The position numbers and the translations under genes were made by a program. From Limanda limanda (Eukaryota; Chordata; Actinopteri; Pleuronectiformes; Pleuronectidae), in the NCBI RefSeq assembly GCF_963576545.1, contig NC_083646.1, positions 10,808,991-10,872,990 on the forward strand: a stretch of 64,000 nucleotides of DNA. The letters are read 5' to 3'. Positions 43,061 to 55,915 of this stretch are shown piece after piece (the stretch's first letter is position 1; the number at the start of each line of letters is the position of its first letter). The notes beneath the pieces are model-generated. The model did no database searches. It had not been told where the DNA came from and saw nothing but the letters and a program-made list of their open reading frames with translations.

Positions 43061-44266
43061 AAGCTCATACACCTACATATCCAAAATCATTATTTCCAAA
43101 AAGAGAGGAGGATAAACTAAGGAACAATAAATATTAAGTGACCAAATAAATAAACAGTGTCCCTGCAAACACCCAGTGATCGTCAAATCCCCTATTCATC
43201 CCTGCACCTTGTGACCAATATATCTTTGTGCTTCAATGTAAACTGGGTCATGTTTGGACATTGTTTTAACTCCACTAATAATAATTATAACGAAGTGAAA
43301 TGTTATGAAGTAAAAGCATATTCAATTTTCACTTGATTATTGGTAATACTGAAAAATACACCTACAGCCTGCCTCAGTAGGGAGAAGAAGAGGGTCAGGT
43401 AGCCTGAGGGCCGATAACAGGAGCACAAACCTGTTGTTAACTCAACACTGAGTAACTCCAGTGTGAGGTCGAGTCCGTTAAAACCCACTGAAGGGATTTG
43501 AGTTGACGTGTTTCACTGGATCCACAACGAGCAGAGCAGCGGGCAGGTGAGATGAACATCAATTAGGGGTCTGACTTCTCTGATGCTTTTCTCTGGGTCA
43601 TTAATTAACATGTTACATAATCTCTTAACTTATATTTAATAATTTGTTGAGCTTGTGTGTCTCGGAAATGTTTCACCTAACGTCCTCTTACTATTGTAAA
43701 AGGTCAAACCATCACTGTATCGTATTCTATTTTATTTTTTATCATCTCACACAGTTTTATCCTTAATTTATCATAGTGTTTTTCTCTTTAAACTTATTTT
43801 GCACTAAATCTACTTTTGCATTATTCCGGTGTGCACTACTCTCATCCTATGCACCATGTGCCTGATGACTGCATACTATGCTGTACTGTGTACTATATTT
43901 TGAGTACTTCATAGGATGCATACTTATATGTTCTGTCTACTCAAATGTTTACACATCATAGAGAATCCTCTGTCGTGTATTTATGGCAGAATTGATACAA
44001 AAGTTAAATTTGACTTGTGGTTAAAATTTTCATACGGGTTAGTCCTTTTTATTCCTTTTACCTTTTTTGTTCTTTTGAATCTTTCAATAGTTTAGTTTCA
44101 AACTGTTACTTCAAATAGTTTTCTTTTATCTTTTATAAAGTATCTTTTTGAATGTCTCTACAGCAGCTTCAATCTATCCTGTGTGTGTGGAACACGCTTT
44201 ATAAATAACACAGCCTTGTTTTACATTAAAGCGAAGCGTCTCTGTGGACAGAAGTGAGATCTGAAG

Positions 44267-47226
44267 ATGTCATCCAAGAAAGTGATCGAGTTTTTCTACG
44301 ATGTGGTCTCTCCATACTCTTGGCTCGGCTTTGAGGTTTGGGTGTTTTTATTTAAAGTCACAGACTTTGGTGTTAACTAAGATATAACTCTGTTGGTTTG
44401 TCTTCACAGGTCATGTGTCGCTACAGAACTGTGTGGAACGTGGAGGTCAAACTGCGTCCTGCCCTCCTGGGCGGCGTCATGCTTGGATCAGGTCTCATTT
44501 TCACATTATTATTGTTGTGACCTTCTCCTTACTGTTGTTATTAATAACCTGTTTATCTGTCATAACAGACAATAGGTCTCCTACTATGGTTCCAAATAAA
44601 ATGGTGTACATGACCTACGATCTGCCGCGCTTGTCAAAGTATTTTGAGGTTCCCCTGATCCCTCCATCGGACCCCGCTGAGACCGTGTACAAAAGAGGTA
44701 CTTACAAGCAGGATCTGATTAAATGTATACAGTAATGTGTATTGATTTGAACATGGGTGGATTGATCTATGTGGATTGTTTCCTGTTGTTTGGCCATAGT
44801 TTATAGCAGGGCTATTCAACTAAAATTTAAAGAGTTCCAGTTACAGAAAATGTCTTGAAGCAAAGGTCAGGAAGATCATAATGTCTAACTATTTAGTTGT
44901 AGCCTAGTAGTTGTTCCAACATCTGCATGTACTCACTACCTGACTGTCAAATCAAATTAATTCAGTACGATTCAAAAACTTTTTGACAATATTTATTGTC
45001 ACGTAACGTAGAACTGAACATATATGTATGATTGCAGATATGTATAATGTTCTTTCATTAACTAAATAAAAGTAGGGCTGCATTTCAAAAGCAGAGAAAA
45101 TAAATAAAATGTGAAAATTGTGCATGTTCAAATAAAAGGCTTATTTTCAGAAAGATAACATAAAGGGAGCAAAAGCTTTAATTTCAATTTTTCTGTTTCA
45201 CATCTTGACTCAAAAATGTCCACCAATTTTACAGATAACACATCTCAACACATCTTAACAATTGAACCGTTTTGGAATCACTTCTTCTCCTCTTATATCC
45301 CACTCCTCCACATTTTTTGTCTGTTTCTCTCCCTTTCTCCGTCTCACTCCTGTTTCTCCACTTTCTCTGTCTCACTCCTTTTGTTTCTCTCCCTTTCTCT
45401 GTCTCACCCCTTTGTTTCTCTCCCTTTCTTCGTCTCACTCCTCTGTTTCTCTCATTTTCTCCGTCTCACCCCTTTGTTTCTCTCCCTTTCTCCGTCTCAC
45501 TCCTCTGTTTCTCTCCCTTTCTTTGTCTCACTCCTGTTTCTCCACCTCACTCCTGTTTCTCCACTTTCTCCGTCTCATTCCTGTTTCTCTCCCTTTCTCA
45601 GTCTCACTCCTGTTTCTCCACTTTCTCTGTCTCACTCCTCTGTTTCTCTCCTTTTCTCCGTCTCACTCCTCTGTTTCTCTCCCTTTCTCCGGCTCAGTCG
45701 TCTGTATCTCTCTCTTGGTTTTCTCTACCTGTATCGCTGTCTTTCTTTTTCTTTCTACCGTCTTTTCATGTGTAACTTGCCTCTAGCTCTCTCATCTGTC
45801 TGCAATGTGGAGTCGCAATGTTAACCGCCTGAAATGCACAGACTTGATTGGCTGAGAAGTATCACGTGGGATGGCTTAACTCGCATGCAATTGGTCTGTG
45901 CGTTTCTTCATCCGCTAAACCACTACCGTAAAGACTACAATAGCTGTGCCTGTTACAAATAGAAGCGCCCCGTCAGGTTTTAAATCAAAACCTTCTGTTT
46001 TGACAGGTTCCTTGTCTGCAATGCGATTCGTGACAGCAGTACAAAAGAGGGAAAAGGATGGAGACAAACAGGTGGAGCAGGTGTCCCGGGAGCTGTGGAG
46101 ACGAATCTGGAATCAGGACAAAGACATCACTGAACCTGCGTCACTGTCTGAGGTAACATTTTATCCATCCTTTGTTGCATTTAAAAAGGAAAAGGCAGCA
46201 CTATTTATTGAGACTTGTCATAGCACGTGGTGCAGAGGTTAGCCCTGCCTCTCGTCCACAGTCCAAGGGGATTGGCTCCTGCCCACATGTGATCCTCAAA
46301 GGATGAACAGTACAGATAATGGGTGGATGGATGTTACCTGTCACTTTTTTTTCATGCAGGCAGCGAAGAAAGCAGGTCTGTCTGATGATGAAATTAAAGC
46401 AGCGCTGGAGTTGTACAACACCAAGGAGATTAAAGACAAGCTGAAAAACACAACGCAGGATGCACTTGGCTATGGGGTCAGTTGTCCTTCAGCTCCTCTT
46501 GTGGATTCAGGCAAGAAGCACAAGATGTTTGCATGTAACAAACTAAATATGCCCTATTGTTCCCCCCCACCCACAGGCGTCGGGCTTCCCCATGATGGTG
46601 TGTCATATTGATGGAAAACCACAGATGTTTTTTGGATCTGACCGATTTGAGCTCATGGCCCACCACCTCGGTGAGAATACTGTTGTGCTATGCATCTTTC
46701 ACAAACCAACACATACAATGTAAAACTGAAATGCTAAAGATTAAACTGACAATAGACACAGTCTTAATCTACACTTGATAAGAGAATGACATAAATGCAA
46801 GATGTTCATATATTGCTTTCACCCCGTTATTATGGGATCAGCTGACTAAAACTAAACTTAAAGGAAAAAATTAACATTCAAAGATACATCAGTTGGAAAA
46901 GAAATACCAACAATTATGATGTTTAAGAAAAAAATATTTATAACGTTTATTTTGACCTTTTAGTTTGGCCCATGTACCCTCCACTAACACAGAGGAAACA
47001 GTGTTTATGCCCTATTATGCAGCTAGCCACCAGATGGTGATTGAGATGATTTTGCTTCAATCTTGGAGAGCCGTCATGTCGTCCATGTTTATTTACAGTC
47101 TGTACTTTAGACACAGAGGAGTTCAGCGTCATTAGTGATTAAAGCTGGAGTTGTCTGATTTGATTCTGTGTTTCAGGAGAGAAGTGGCTGGGACCTGTGC
47201 CTCACAAGTCTGCTGTCAAGCTGTGA
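44267..47226 (+). CDS. gstk1: Glutathione S-transferase kappa 1, copy A (228 aa)
   Basis: Thioredoxin-fold GST of the kappa (DsbA-like) class, conjugates glutathione; acts in mitochondria and peroxisomes. Exons: 44267-44335, 44410-44491, 44569-44697, 46007-46152, 46360-46476, 46577-46670, 47177-47226 (687 nt, phases agree). Active-site motif is [10 protein letters not shown] with Ser15, the equivalent of human Ser16. Also seen are SLSAMRF, DITEP and [22 protein letters not shown]. The protein ends in VKL, where human GSTK1 ends in ARL (a PTS1 peroxisomal signal). It has ASGFPM at the cis-Pro site where copy B and human have a Phe-Gly pair (SFGFPM in B). Intron 3 contains a CT-rich minisatellite. 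Nothing suggests inactivation. Confidence 0.95.
45310..45720 (+). repeat. CT-rich minisatellite in gstk1 intron 3 (copy A)
   Basis: Degenerate tandem repeats built on tttctctccctttctccgtc plus tcactcctctg, roughly 27-31 bp per unit. Stop codons are rare in it, so long frames appear in three registers; they are artefacts. The matching array in copy B is 51290-51690. Confidence 0.85.
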
Positions 47227-47364
47227 GATGGACTGTCTTGAACTGTCTTCAAACATGTTCCAAGATTCTTGAATTCTATCTGTCTTTAATGATGCCTTTA
47301 AAATTCAAAATTCACATTCTGTAAGCGATGCCTTTTTAAACCAATCACCAGATTTCTAATAACC

Positions 47365-47370
47365 AATAAA
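47365..47370 (+). terminator. gstk1 copy A poly(A) signal
   Basis: AATAAA about 140 nt after the stop codon. The equivalent position in copy B reads AACAAA. A second AATAAA lies near 47508. Confidence 0.55.
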
Positions 47371-47933
47371 TAGTGTGAATGATGTAACATACCATTGTGC
47401 TATTTAAAATGTGACAGTTAGAAAAAGGTGACTTCTCCTGGTGTTTTTCTCGTTGTGTCCCTTCAGGGGCTCCGTACGTGAATGTGTTGTGTGGCTGACA
47501 CACACAATAAACTAAACCAGTTATGAATGTTTGTATGTGTTTGGTTGTCAGTTTGTCTTCCAGCCAGCCCCCTGGTCACTCTGTTATTTATTTTGTTCAG
47601 AGAAAGACGGATCCGTCCACAGTCGTCAAAGTCGACCTCCAGGGGAACACAAACATATCGTTTTTGTGGCAAGATTGCATTTGTTTGTTAGCACATTTTT
47701 ATTGCTATTCTCCAACACTATGAACACACAAGGATTGCTTATTATTTAATATTATACATTAAAAATGGTTAATAATGCAGTGTGAATAAGATGTGTGTTG
47801 TAATATTCCAAACTCATACACCGAAATATCCAAAATCCTTATTTATAGCAAAAAGAGAGGAACAATAAATATTAAGTGACCAAATAAAGAAACAGTGTCA
47901 CTGCAAACACCTATTGATCGTCAACTCCCCTCG

Positions 47934-48288
47934 TGATCTTGCTGGCTGCTGACCAGAGACTATGATTGCAGCAGGACTGCGTGACATATAGTATTGAAAA
48001 ATGTTTACCCTCATCGATGCTGCTAAAAACTTTAATCCCGATGATGTTTTCCTACACTTGACATCTATTGCACTTCTGTCCTCTCCTGGGAGAGGGATTC
48101 CTCACATGTGGCTCTCTCTGAGGTTTCTACGTATTTGTACCTGTTAAAAGGGTTTTGAGTAGTTTTTCCTTACTCTTGCTGAGGGTTAAGGACAGAGGAT
48201 GTCACACCATGTTAAAGCCCTATGAGACGAATTGTGATTTGTGAATATGGGCTATACAAATAAAATTTGATTGATTGATTGATTGATT
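47934..48288 (+). repeat. Interspersed repeat inserted in copy B, (TTGA)n tail
   Basis: Contains tcctcacatgtggctctctc, tgagggttaaggacagagga and tacaaataaaatttgattga, ending in a TTGA tetranucleotide tail. The same point in copy A (near 43193) has no insert. The tail resembles the 3' end of a non-LTR element or SINE. It also carries AATAAA. Confidence 0.75.
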
Positions 48289-48495
48289 AATCCCTGCACA
48301 TGGTGAGCAACATATCTTTGTGCTTCATTTTAAACTGGGTCATGTTTGGACATTGTTTTAACGCCACTAACAATAATAATAATAATTATAACGATGTGAA
48401 ATGTTGTGAAATAAATGCATATTCAATTTTCACTTGATTCTTGGCAATGCTGGAAAATGCATGGTAAAACACATGTGATTAATTAGACATTTTAA

Positions 48496-49052
48496 CCCTA
48501 CCTCACTGACGTCGGGTGTTTTTTACCCGAGCGAGTGTGGTCGTGGGATTTTCACTGTGTTGCTGCTGTCTGAGTGGCGTGGGTCCTTGGGTAGCTTCAG
48601 TCTGCTCACTGACGTCATAGAAGGTCAGCTAGTTTCCCTGCTCCCATCCCTGTTTTTTTCAATAGGCAAGTGTTCAGGTGATTTTTACCCAACGTTAGTG
48701 ATCGAGGGTAAAACATTTGATATAAGTTGTAAATGATGCAGGGAGACTTGGGCTTCACCGGACATGTCCCAGGAACAGCTGGACGGAAGAACAAGTTCCC
48801 AGCTCTATTATATATATTTTTAAGGAATTCTTCTTTAAAGAATCCCTAATGTTTCACTAATTTAAGAGCCTTTTTATATGGTCCCCCCCGTGATACCTTT
48901 GTTTGGTTTTATGAAATGTTGTATCAGGGGGAAATAAAAGAAGAGTACTTGAAATTGCCATGTATTGTTGTACACTAACATATTTTGATGAGAAGCATTT
49001 TTTATTGGGTATAATGTACTCGACGTTAGTGATGGTGTAACTAATTGTAGGG
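48496..49052. mobile_element. Nonautonomous piggyBac-like element (MITE)
   Basis: 557 bp bounded on both sides by TTAA (48492-48495 and 49053-49056), with inverted termini beginning CCCTA. Both ends carry a CACT(G/A)ACGTCG-type inner motif, offset by about 15 bp. TTAA target duplication and a CCC terminus are hallmarks of piggyBac transposons. There is no transposase frame, so it is nonautonomous. It is absent from copy A. Confidence 0.6.
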
Positions 49053-50230
49053 TTAAAGAAGAAAGATTGGCTTTTTTTAACGAAACGTGTCAACCTCCGG
49101 ACCAGTAGGTGGCGGTACCACACCTCCAGCCTGCCTCGGTAGGGAGAAGAAGAGCTGCAGCCGCAGGCTCGGGCTTCACGTCACTCACACAAACCTGTTG
49201 TTAACTCAACACTGAGTAACTCCGGTGTGAGCTCGAGTCCCTTAAACCCACTGAAGGGATCCGAGTGTACGTGTTTCCCTGGATTCCCCCCGAGCAGGTC
49301 AGATGAACTTTAACACAGTTCTGATTTCTCTGCTCCTTTTCTCTGGGTCGTTAACTAACACGTTACTTTAACTCCACACTTAAATGTAATAATGTGTTGA
49401 GCTCGTGTGAGACTGAAGAAGCACAGAGATCTTTACTTGTGCTCCATTCACCGCGCAACACCAAGGTTAAGGATTTGTTAAACGTAAAGGTCAACACTTC
49501 TCTCATGACCCGTCACTGGAGCCCATCGCGGACACTACATCCCATCGTCCCCGTGGCTGCACCAGTGAACTCAAATGAACACAACACTAACCAACACACA
49601 CAAATACACAAAACCCACATCAACCAAGTCTGAACATCAACTTAAAAACAGGCTAAACATCAGCAAATCACACAACAGTCCCATGAACCATCGTTACTGT
49701 ATCTTATTCTATTTTATGTTTTATCATCTCATGCAGTTTTATCTTTAATTTATTTGTATTTAGTATAGTTACTTTTTCTATTTCAACTTATTTTGCACTA
49801 AATCTACTTTTGCATTATTCTGGTGTGCACTACTCTCATCCTATGAACCGTGTGCCTGATGACTGCATACTATGCTGTACTGTGTACTATATTTTGAGTA
49901 CTTCATAGGATGCGTACTTATATGTTCTGTCTACTTAAATGTTTATACATCAGAGAGAAACCTCTGTCGTGTATTAGTTGACTTTGACTTGGGGTTAAAA
50001 TGTTCATACGGTTTAGTAATTTTTATTCCTTTTACCTTTTTTGTTCTTTTGAATCTTTCTTAACTTTAGTTTCAAACTGTTACTAGTTTTATTTTATCTG
50101 TATGAATTTTTTTTTGAATGTCTCTACAGCAGCTTGAATCTTATGTGTGTGGGGAACGTGCTTTATAAATAACACGGCCTTGTCTTACATTAAAGCGAAG
50201 CGTATCTGTCGACAGAAGTGAGATCTGAAG

Positions 50231-53198
50231 ATGTCATCCAAGAAAGTGATCGAGTTTTTCTACGATGTGGTCTCTCCATACTCTTGGCTCGGCTTTGAGG
50301 TTTGGGTGTTTTTATATACAGTCTCAGTCACAGACTTTGGTGTTAACTAAGATAATAACTCTGTTGGTTTGTCTTCACAGGTCATGTGTCGCTACAGAAC
50401 TGTGTGGAACGTGGAGGTCAAACTGCGTCCTGCCTTCCTGGGCGGCGTCATGCATGGATCAGGTCTCATTTTCACATTATTATTGTTGTGACCTTCTCCT
50501 TACTGTTGTTATTAATAACCTGTTTATCTGTCATAACAGACAATAGGCCTCCTGGTATGGTTCCAAATAAAATGGTGTACATGACCCACGATCTGCAGCG
50601 CTTGTCAAAGTATTTTGAGGTTCCCCTGAGCCCTCCATCGGACCCCGCTGAGACCATGTTCATCAAAGGTACTTACAAGCAGGATCTGATGAATTATATA
50701 AAGTAATGTGCATTGATTTGAACATGGGTGGATTCATCTGTGTGGATTGTTTCCTGTTGTTTGGCCATAGTTTATAGCAGGGCTATTCAACTAAAATTTA
50801 AAGAGTTCCAGTTACAGAAAATGTCTTGAAGCAAAGGTCAGGAAGATCATAATGTCTAACTATTTAGTTGTAGCCTAGTAGTTGTTCCAACATCTGCATG
50901 TACTCACTACCTGACTGTCAAATCAAATTAATTCAGTACGATTCAAAAACTTTTTGACAATATTTATTGTCACGTAACGTAGAACTGAACATATATGTAT
51001 GATTGCAGATATGTATAATGTTCTTTCATTAACTAAATAAAAGTAGGGCTGCATTTCAAAAGCAGAGAAAATAAATAAAATGTGAAAATTGTGCATGTTC
51101 AAATAAAAGGATTATTTTCAGAAAGATAACATAAAGGGAGCAAAAGCTTTAATTTCAATTTTTCTGTTTCACATCTTGACTCAAAAATGTCCACCAATTT
51201 TACAGATAACACATCTCAACACATCTTAACAATTGAACCGTTTTGGAATCACTTCTTCTCCTCTTATATCCCACTCCCCCACATTTTTTGTCTGTTTCTC
51301 TCCCTTTCTCCGTCTCACTCCTGTTTCTCCACTTTCTCTGTCTCACTCCTTTTGTTTCTCTCCCTTTCTCTGTCTCACCCCTTTGTTTCTCTCCCTTTCT
51401 TCGTCTCACTCCTCTGTTTCTCTCATTTTCTCCGTCTCACCCCTTTGTTTCTCTCCCTTTCTCCGTCTCACTCCTCTGTTTCTCTCCCTTTCTTTGTTTC
51501 ACTCCTGTTTCTCCACTTTCTCCATCTCACTCCTGTTTCTCCACTTTCTCCGTCTCATTCCTCTGTTTCTCTCCCTTTCTCAGTCTCACTCCTGTTTCTC
51601 CACTTTCTCTGTCTCACTCCTCTGTTTCTCTCCTTTTCTCCGTCTCACTCCTCTGTTTCTCTCCCTTTCTCCGGCTCAGTCGTCTGTATCTCTCTCTTGG
51701 TTTTCTCTACCTGTATCGCTGTCTTTCTTTTTCTTTCTACCGTCTTTTCATGTGTAACTTGCCTCTAGCTCTCTCATCTGTCTGCAATGTGGAGTCGCAA
51801 TGTTAACCGCCTGAAATGCACAGACTTGATTGGCTGAGAAGTATCACGTGGGATGGCTTAACTCGCATGCAATTGGTCTGTGCGTTTCTTCATCCGCTAA
51901 ACCACTACCGTAAAGACTACAATAGCTGTGCCTGTTACAAATAGAAGCGCCCCGTCAGGTTTTAAATCAAAACCTTCTGTTTTGACAGGTTCCTTGTCTG
52001 CAATGCGATTCGTGACAGCAGTACAAAAGAGGGAAAAGGATGGAGACAAACAGGTGGAGCAGGTGTCCCGGGAGCTGTGGAGACGAATCTGGAATCAGGA
52101 CAAAGACATCACTGAACCTGCGTCACTGTCTGAGGTAACATTTTACCCATCCTTTGTTGCATTTAAAAAGGAAAAGGCAGCACTATTTATTGAGACTTGT
52201 CATAGCACGTGGTGCAGAGGTTAGCCCTGCCTCTCGTCCACAGTCCAAGGGGATTGGCTCCTGCCCACATGTGATCCTCAAAGGATGAACAGTACAGATA
52301 ATGGGTGGATGGATGTTACCTGTCACTTTTTTTTCATGCAGGCAGCGAAGAAAGCAGGTCTGTCTGATGATGAAATTAAAGCAGCGCTGGAGTTGTACAA
52401 CACCAAGGAGATTAAAGACAAGCTGAAAAACACAACGCAGGATGCACTTGGCTATGGGGTCAGTTGTCCTTCAGCTCCTCTTGTGGATTCAGGCAAGAAG
52501 CACAAGATGTTTGCATGTAACAAACTAAATATGCCCTATTGTTCCCCCCCACCCACAGTCGTTCGGCTTCCCCATGATGGTGTGTCATATTGATGGAAAA
52601 CCACAGATGTTTTTTGGATCTGACCGATTTGAGCTCATGGCCCACCACCTCGGTGAGAATACTGTTGTGCTATGCATCTTTCATAAACCAACACATACAA
52701 TGTAAAACTGAAATGATAAAGATTAAACTGACATTAGACACAGTCTTAATCTACACTTGAGAGGAGAATGACATAAATGCAAGATGTTCATATATTGCTT
52801 TCACCCCGTTATTATGGGATCAGCTGACTAAAACTAAACTTAAAGGGAAAAAATGAACATTCAAAGATACATCAGTGGGATAAGAAATACCAACAATTCT
52901 GATCTTTAAGAAAAATATATTTTTAACGTTTAATTTGACCTTTTAGTTTGGCCCATATCCCATCAACTCACTAGGAGAAGACAGTGTTTATCCCCTATTA
53001 TGCAGTTAGCCACCAGATGGAGATTGAGATGCTTTTAGAGAGCTGTCATGTTGTCCATGTTTATTTACAGTCTGTACTTTAGACACAGAGGAGTTCAGCG
53101 TCATTAGTGATTAAAGCTGGAGTTGTCTGATTTGATTCTGTGTTTCAGGAGAGAAGTGGCTGGGACCTGTGCCTCACAAGTCTGCTGCCAAGCTGTGA
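50231..53198 (+). CDS. gstk1: Glutathione S-transferase kappa 1, copy B (228 aa)
   Basis: Tandem paralogue of the gene at 44267-47226. Exons: 50231-50299, 50381-50462, 50540-50668, 51989-52134, 52342-52458, 52559-52652, 53149-53198 (687 nt, phases agree). Ser15 active site is conserved. Differences from copy A are concentrated in exons 2-3 ([11 protein letters not shown], then [22 protein letters not shown] and ETMFIKG) and at the start of exon 6 (SFGFPM). Exons 1, 4 and 5 encode identical protein. It ends in AKL, a good PTS1 peroxisomal targeting tripeptide. The poly(A) signal seen in copy A has become AACAAA here, so a downstream AATAAA (near 53697) may be used. Confidence 0.95.
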
Positions 53199-53580
53199 GA
53201 TGGAAAATGTCTTCAAACATGTTCCAAGATTCTGGAATTCTATCTGTCTTTAATGATGCCTTTAAACTTCAAAATTCACATTCTGTAAGCGATGCCTTTT
53301 TAAACCAATCAGCAGATTTCCAATAACCAACAAACAGTGTAAATGATGTAACATACCATTGTGCTATTCAAAATGTGACAGTTATAAAAGGGTGACTCCT
53401 CCTAGTGTTCTTCTCGTTGTGTCCCTTATATTTTGTGGAAAGATTGCATTTTTTGATTGGCACATTTTTATTGCTATTCTCGAACACTATTAACACACAA
53501 GGATTGCTAATTATATAATATTATATATTATAAATTGTTACTAATGCAGTGTGAATAAGATATGTGTTGTAATATTACAA

Positions 53581-55914
53581 ATTGTTTCTTTAAAGAAGAA
53601 TTAAAAATTGTTGACAAATATGAGCACTGAAATTATCTTTACAACGACATCATAGTTTGACATAAACCATTTAATGTACGAATTTTTCTTATAAAGAATA
53701 AATATGGTGAATAAAATTCTGTTTGCTTTTTATTTACTTATTAAACCAATCAGTGCTGTTCCAAATCAATGTGTTTTATAGAAAGCCTTTAGTTTCATAG
53801 CACAAAATATAGACAATATAAATGTCGCAGTTGAACATTAATAATAATAACAATATAATAAAATATCTATTTATATAGCACTTCTCAAAACAAAGTTACA
53901 AGGTGCCTCACAAGTAAACAACACACAAGTTAAATAAATAAACATAACAAATATCAAAATCCAAACAGGAGCACCCGTTACAATAATAAAAACTCGAATT
54001 AGGTAAAATCGGAGAATGTAATACGATAAAAGTGTGTGTAAAACTTTAAATTAAGCGAGGTTAATGGGTCAGCTTCTTGTATTTCCTCAGGCAGAGCCTC
54101 TGAGCTCTTAATTCTAAAAACTGTAAAAAAACAAGTTACCTATCCACTGTATGATATCATTTTTGTGGTAGAGCAAACTGTGGCATCTTTTAACAATGAA
54201 TGATCAGATTTGACAGCTGGCTATTTATATGTTTATAAGGAGTGGGGAGATGTTTCTTTATTTGTTACCTGTACCTGGCAGGAAGTGCAGTTTGTTATTG
54301 TCACCTAAATACTCCAGGGAATGCAGAGCTTGTCATACGAGTTCCTGGGCAATGAGGGCCACACACGCTTGACAAAAGGCTGGAGACTTAAAATGACAAG
54401 GACCTGCAGGACCAGTTTCCCTAAACAAAGAGGAGAGAGGCAGGGCTGGTAGAAGCTGACAGGCTGCTGGCTTCAAAAAGGAAGAAGAAAACAACAGAAT
54501 GTGGTAGAGCAAAGTATTAGAAACTAAGGACAGGACTGTGGATCAGCATAAAACCTGACATCAGTGTTGCTGCATCAACACTGGAGCTGAGAGGGACGGA
54601 GACAGGGAGGAGGAAAAAGGAAGGGTAAATAAGAGAGGGTGACGGATAGGGAGCAGGTGAAGAGGGTGGAGTTGAGAAAAACACTGAAGGTGAAAGGTAG
54701 ACAAACAGAGAGCAGCAGGCTGATCCCCTGAGTCTGACGTCGCCTGAGAGAAGCAATGACTCCACGTTCAACTGGGAGGATGTGTGAAAAGTGCCTGTCT
54801 GCGTGAACGAGGGAGACATGAGCCTCCAATAATAGGATCTATCATTTTATCTGGGGTCTGAGTAACAACTGAAGGAGCTGAGGTAAGAAATAATTCACTA
54901 CGTGTCTCCTCACGGTCACTTCATCTGATTTTGAAGTCATGCAGGCGGCAGCGAGGTGGAGTGAGCTGTTGTATCTGCCTTGTGTTCATGTAAATACAAG
55001 CTTCAACTGTGTGTATCTCACTCTTTCTGTGATTATCATTGGTTTGAATGTGCGAGCCAGGACTTTTCTGTCCTGTATGTTTGCCCTTCTGGGTGTGTAG
55101 AGCAACCCTGGTAATTATGTGTCCTAAAAATGCAGATGAACAGGTTGGGACTGCCGGGATCTGATGTGAGAGGACGATCAAGGGGTTAAAATGGTGCTTT
55201 GATAAAGGGTGTGTGTTCTGGTTGAGCTTCATATAATATTACTTTATATAGAGAGAAACAAAAGAAGGTGTGTGCTGTGATGCCACAGGGATCAAGGTTC
55301 ACTGTGGTGGAAGGAGATGCAGCGAAGTGTCAGAAGAGTTTTTTTACTCCTATATTCTAAAACATCTCAGAGGCTGTGATACAACACTTTGAGTTCCTGG
55401 TCTCAGTTACACGTTGGCTCTGACACCTTCTCACACTGGTTACCTGGCTGCAGGAGTCGTGTTACCACTCAGAGTGGGTTTCACGACTTCAACTGTCACT
55501 TTATATCTGCTGCTTTGAATCACGTGCGTCCATTTGGTCATCCACGAAAAAGACTTTAAGACCTAACAACTGTACGAGCCTATAGACACAACCTACTAGA
55601 AACCAACTTAATACTAAGATCCATGAATGATTCCCTTGGAAAACAGTGACAAAAATAGCTCTATCTCAAAGTATTAAAGGAAGTGAAAAATTAAAACCTG
55701 GATCCGCACCAAAATCGAAAAAAGGGGAATCCTCCCTGACTCCAACCACATCCCTTCCACCAAGTTTCATAGAAATCTGTCGTGTTGTTTTCACAAACTT
55801 CCAAACAAAGGAACTGAGGTGAAAACACAACCTCCCTGGCGGAGCTATAAGAAACCTAAATGTGTGAAATAGACAAAAGTGAATAAAATACACTCTCACG
55901 TTTACATTTGACAG
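53581..55914. other. Intergenic region upstream of styk1
   Basis: 53840-53960 is an interspersed-repeat fragment (tatttatatagcacttctca type). No coding exon is seen. ctgaaggagctgag|gtaaga near 54882 could be the donor of a noncoding styk1 first exon, since the coding start at 55916 lies directly after a splice acceptor. Confidence 0.45.
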
Positions 55915-55915
55915 G

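Larger units (their letters stand above)
43061..47809 (+). repeat. Tandem segmental duplication, copy A
   Basis: This segment is repeated directly downstream (47810-53580). Both copies start with actcatacac-type sequence and end with gtgaataagat-gtgttgtaatatt, so they meet head to tail at about 47810. Each carries one complete gstk1. Copy A lacks the roughly 650-bp block seen in copy B around 48463-49117. Confidence 0.9.
47810..53580 (+). repeat. Tandem segmental duplication, copy B
   Basis: Direct repeat of 43061-47809, longer because of extra sequence: 47934-48288 (interspersed repeat), 48463-49117 (includes a piggyBac-like MITE) and about 49408-49690. It lacks the 47430-47690 part of copy A's 3' flank. 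Confidence 0.9.

Noticed and set aside
45216..45824. Overlapping open frames of 167-202 codons in three registers (and the same at 51187-51806)
   Set aside because: They come from a CT-rich minisatellite in gstk1 intron 3, lie between proven gstk1 exons and encode low-complexity Ser/Leu/Phe repeats.
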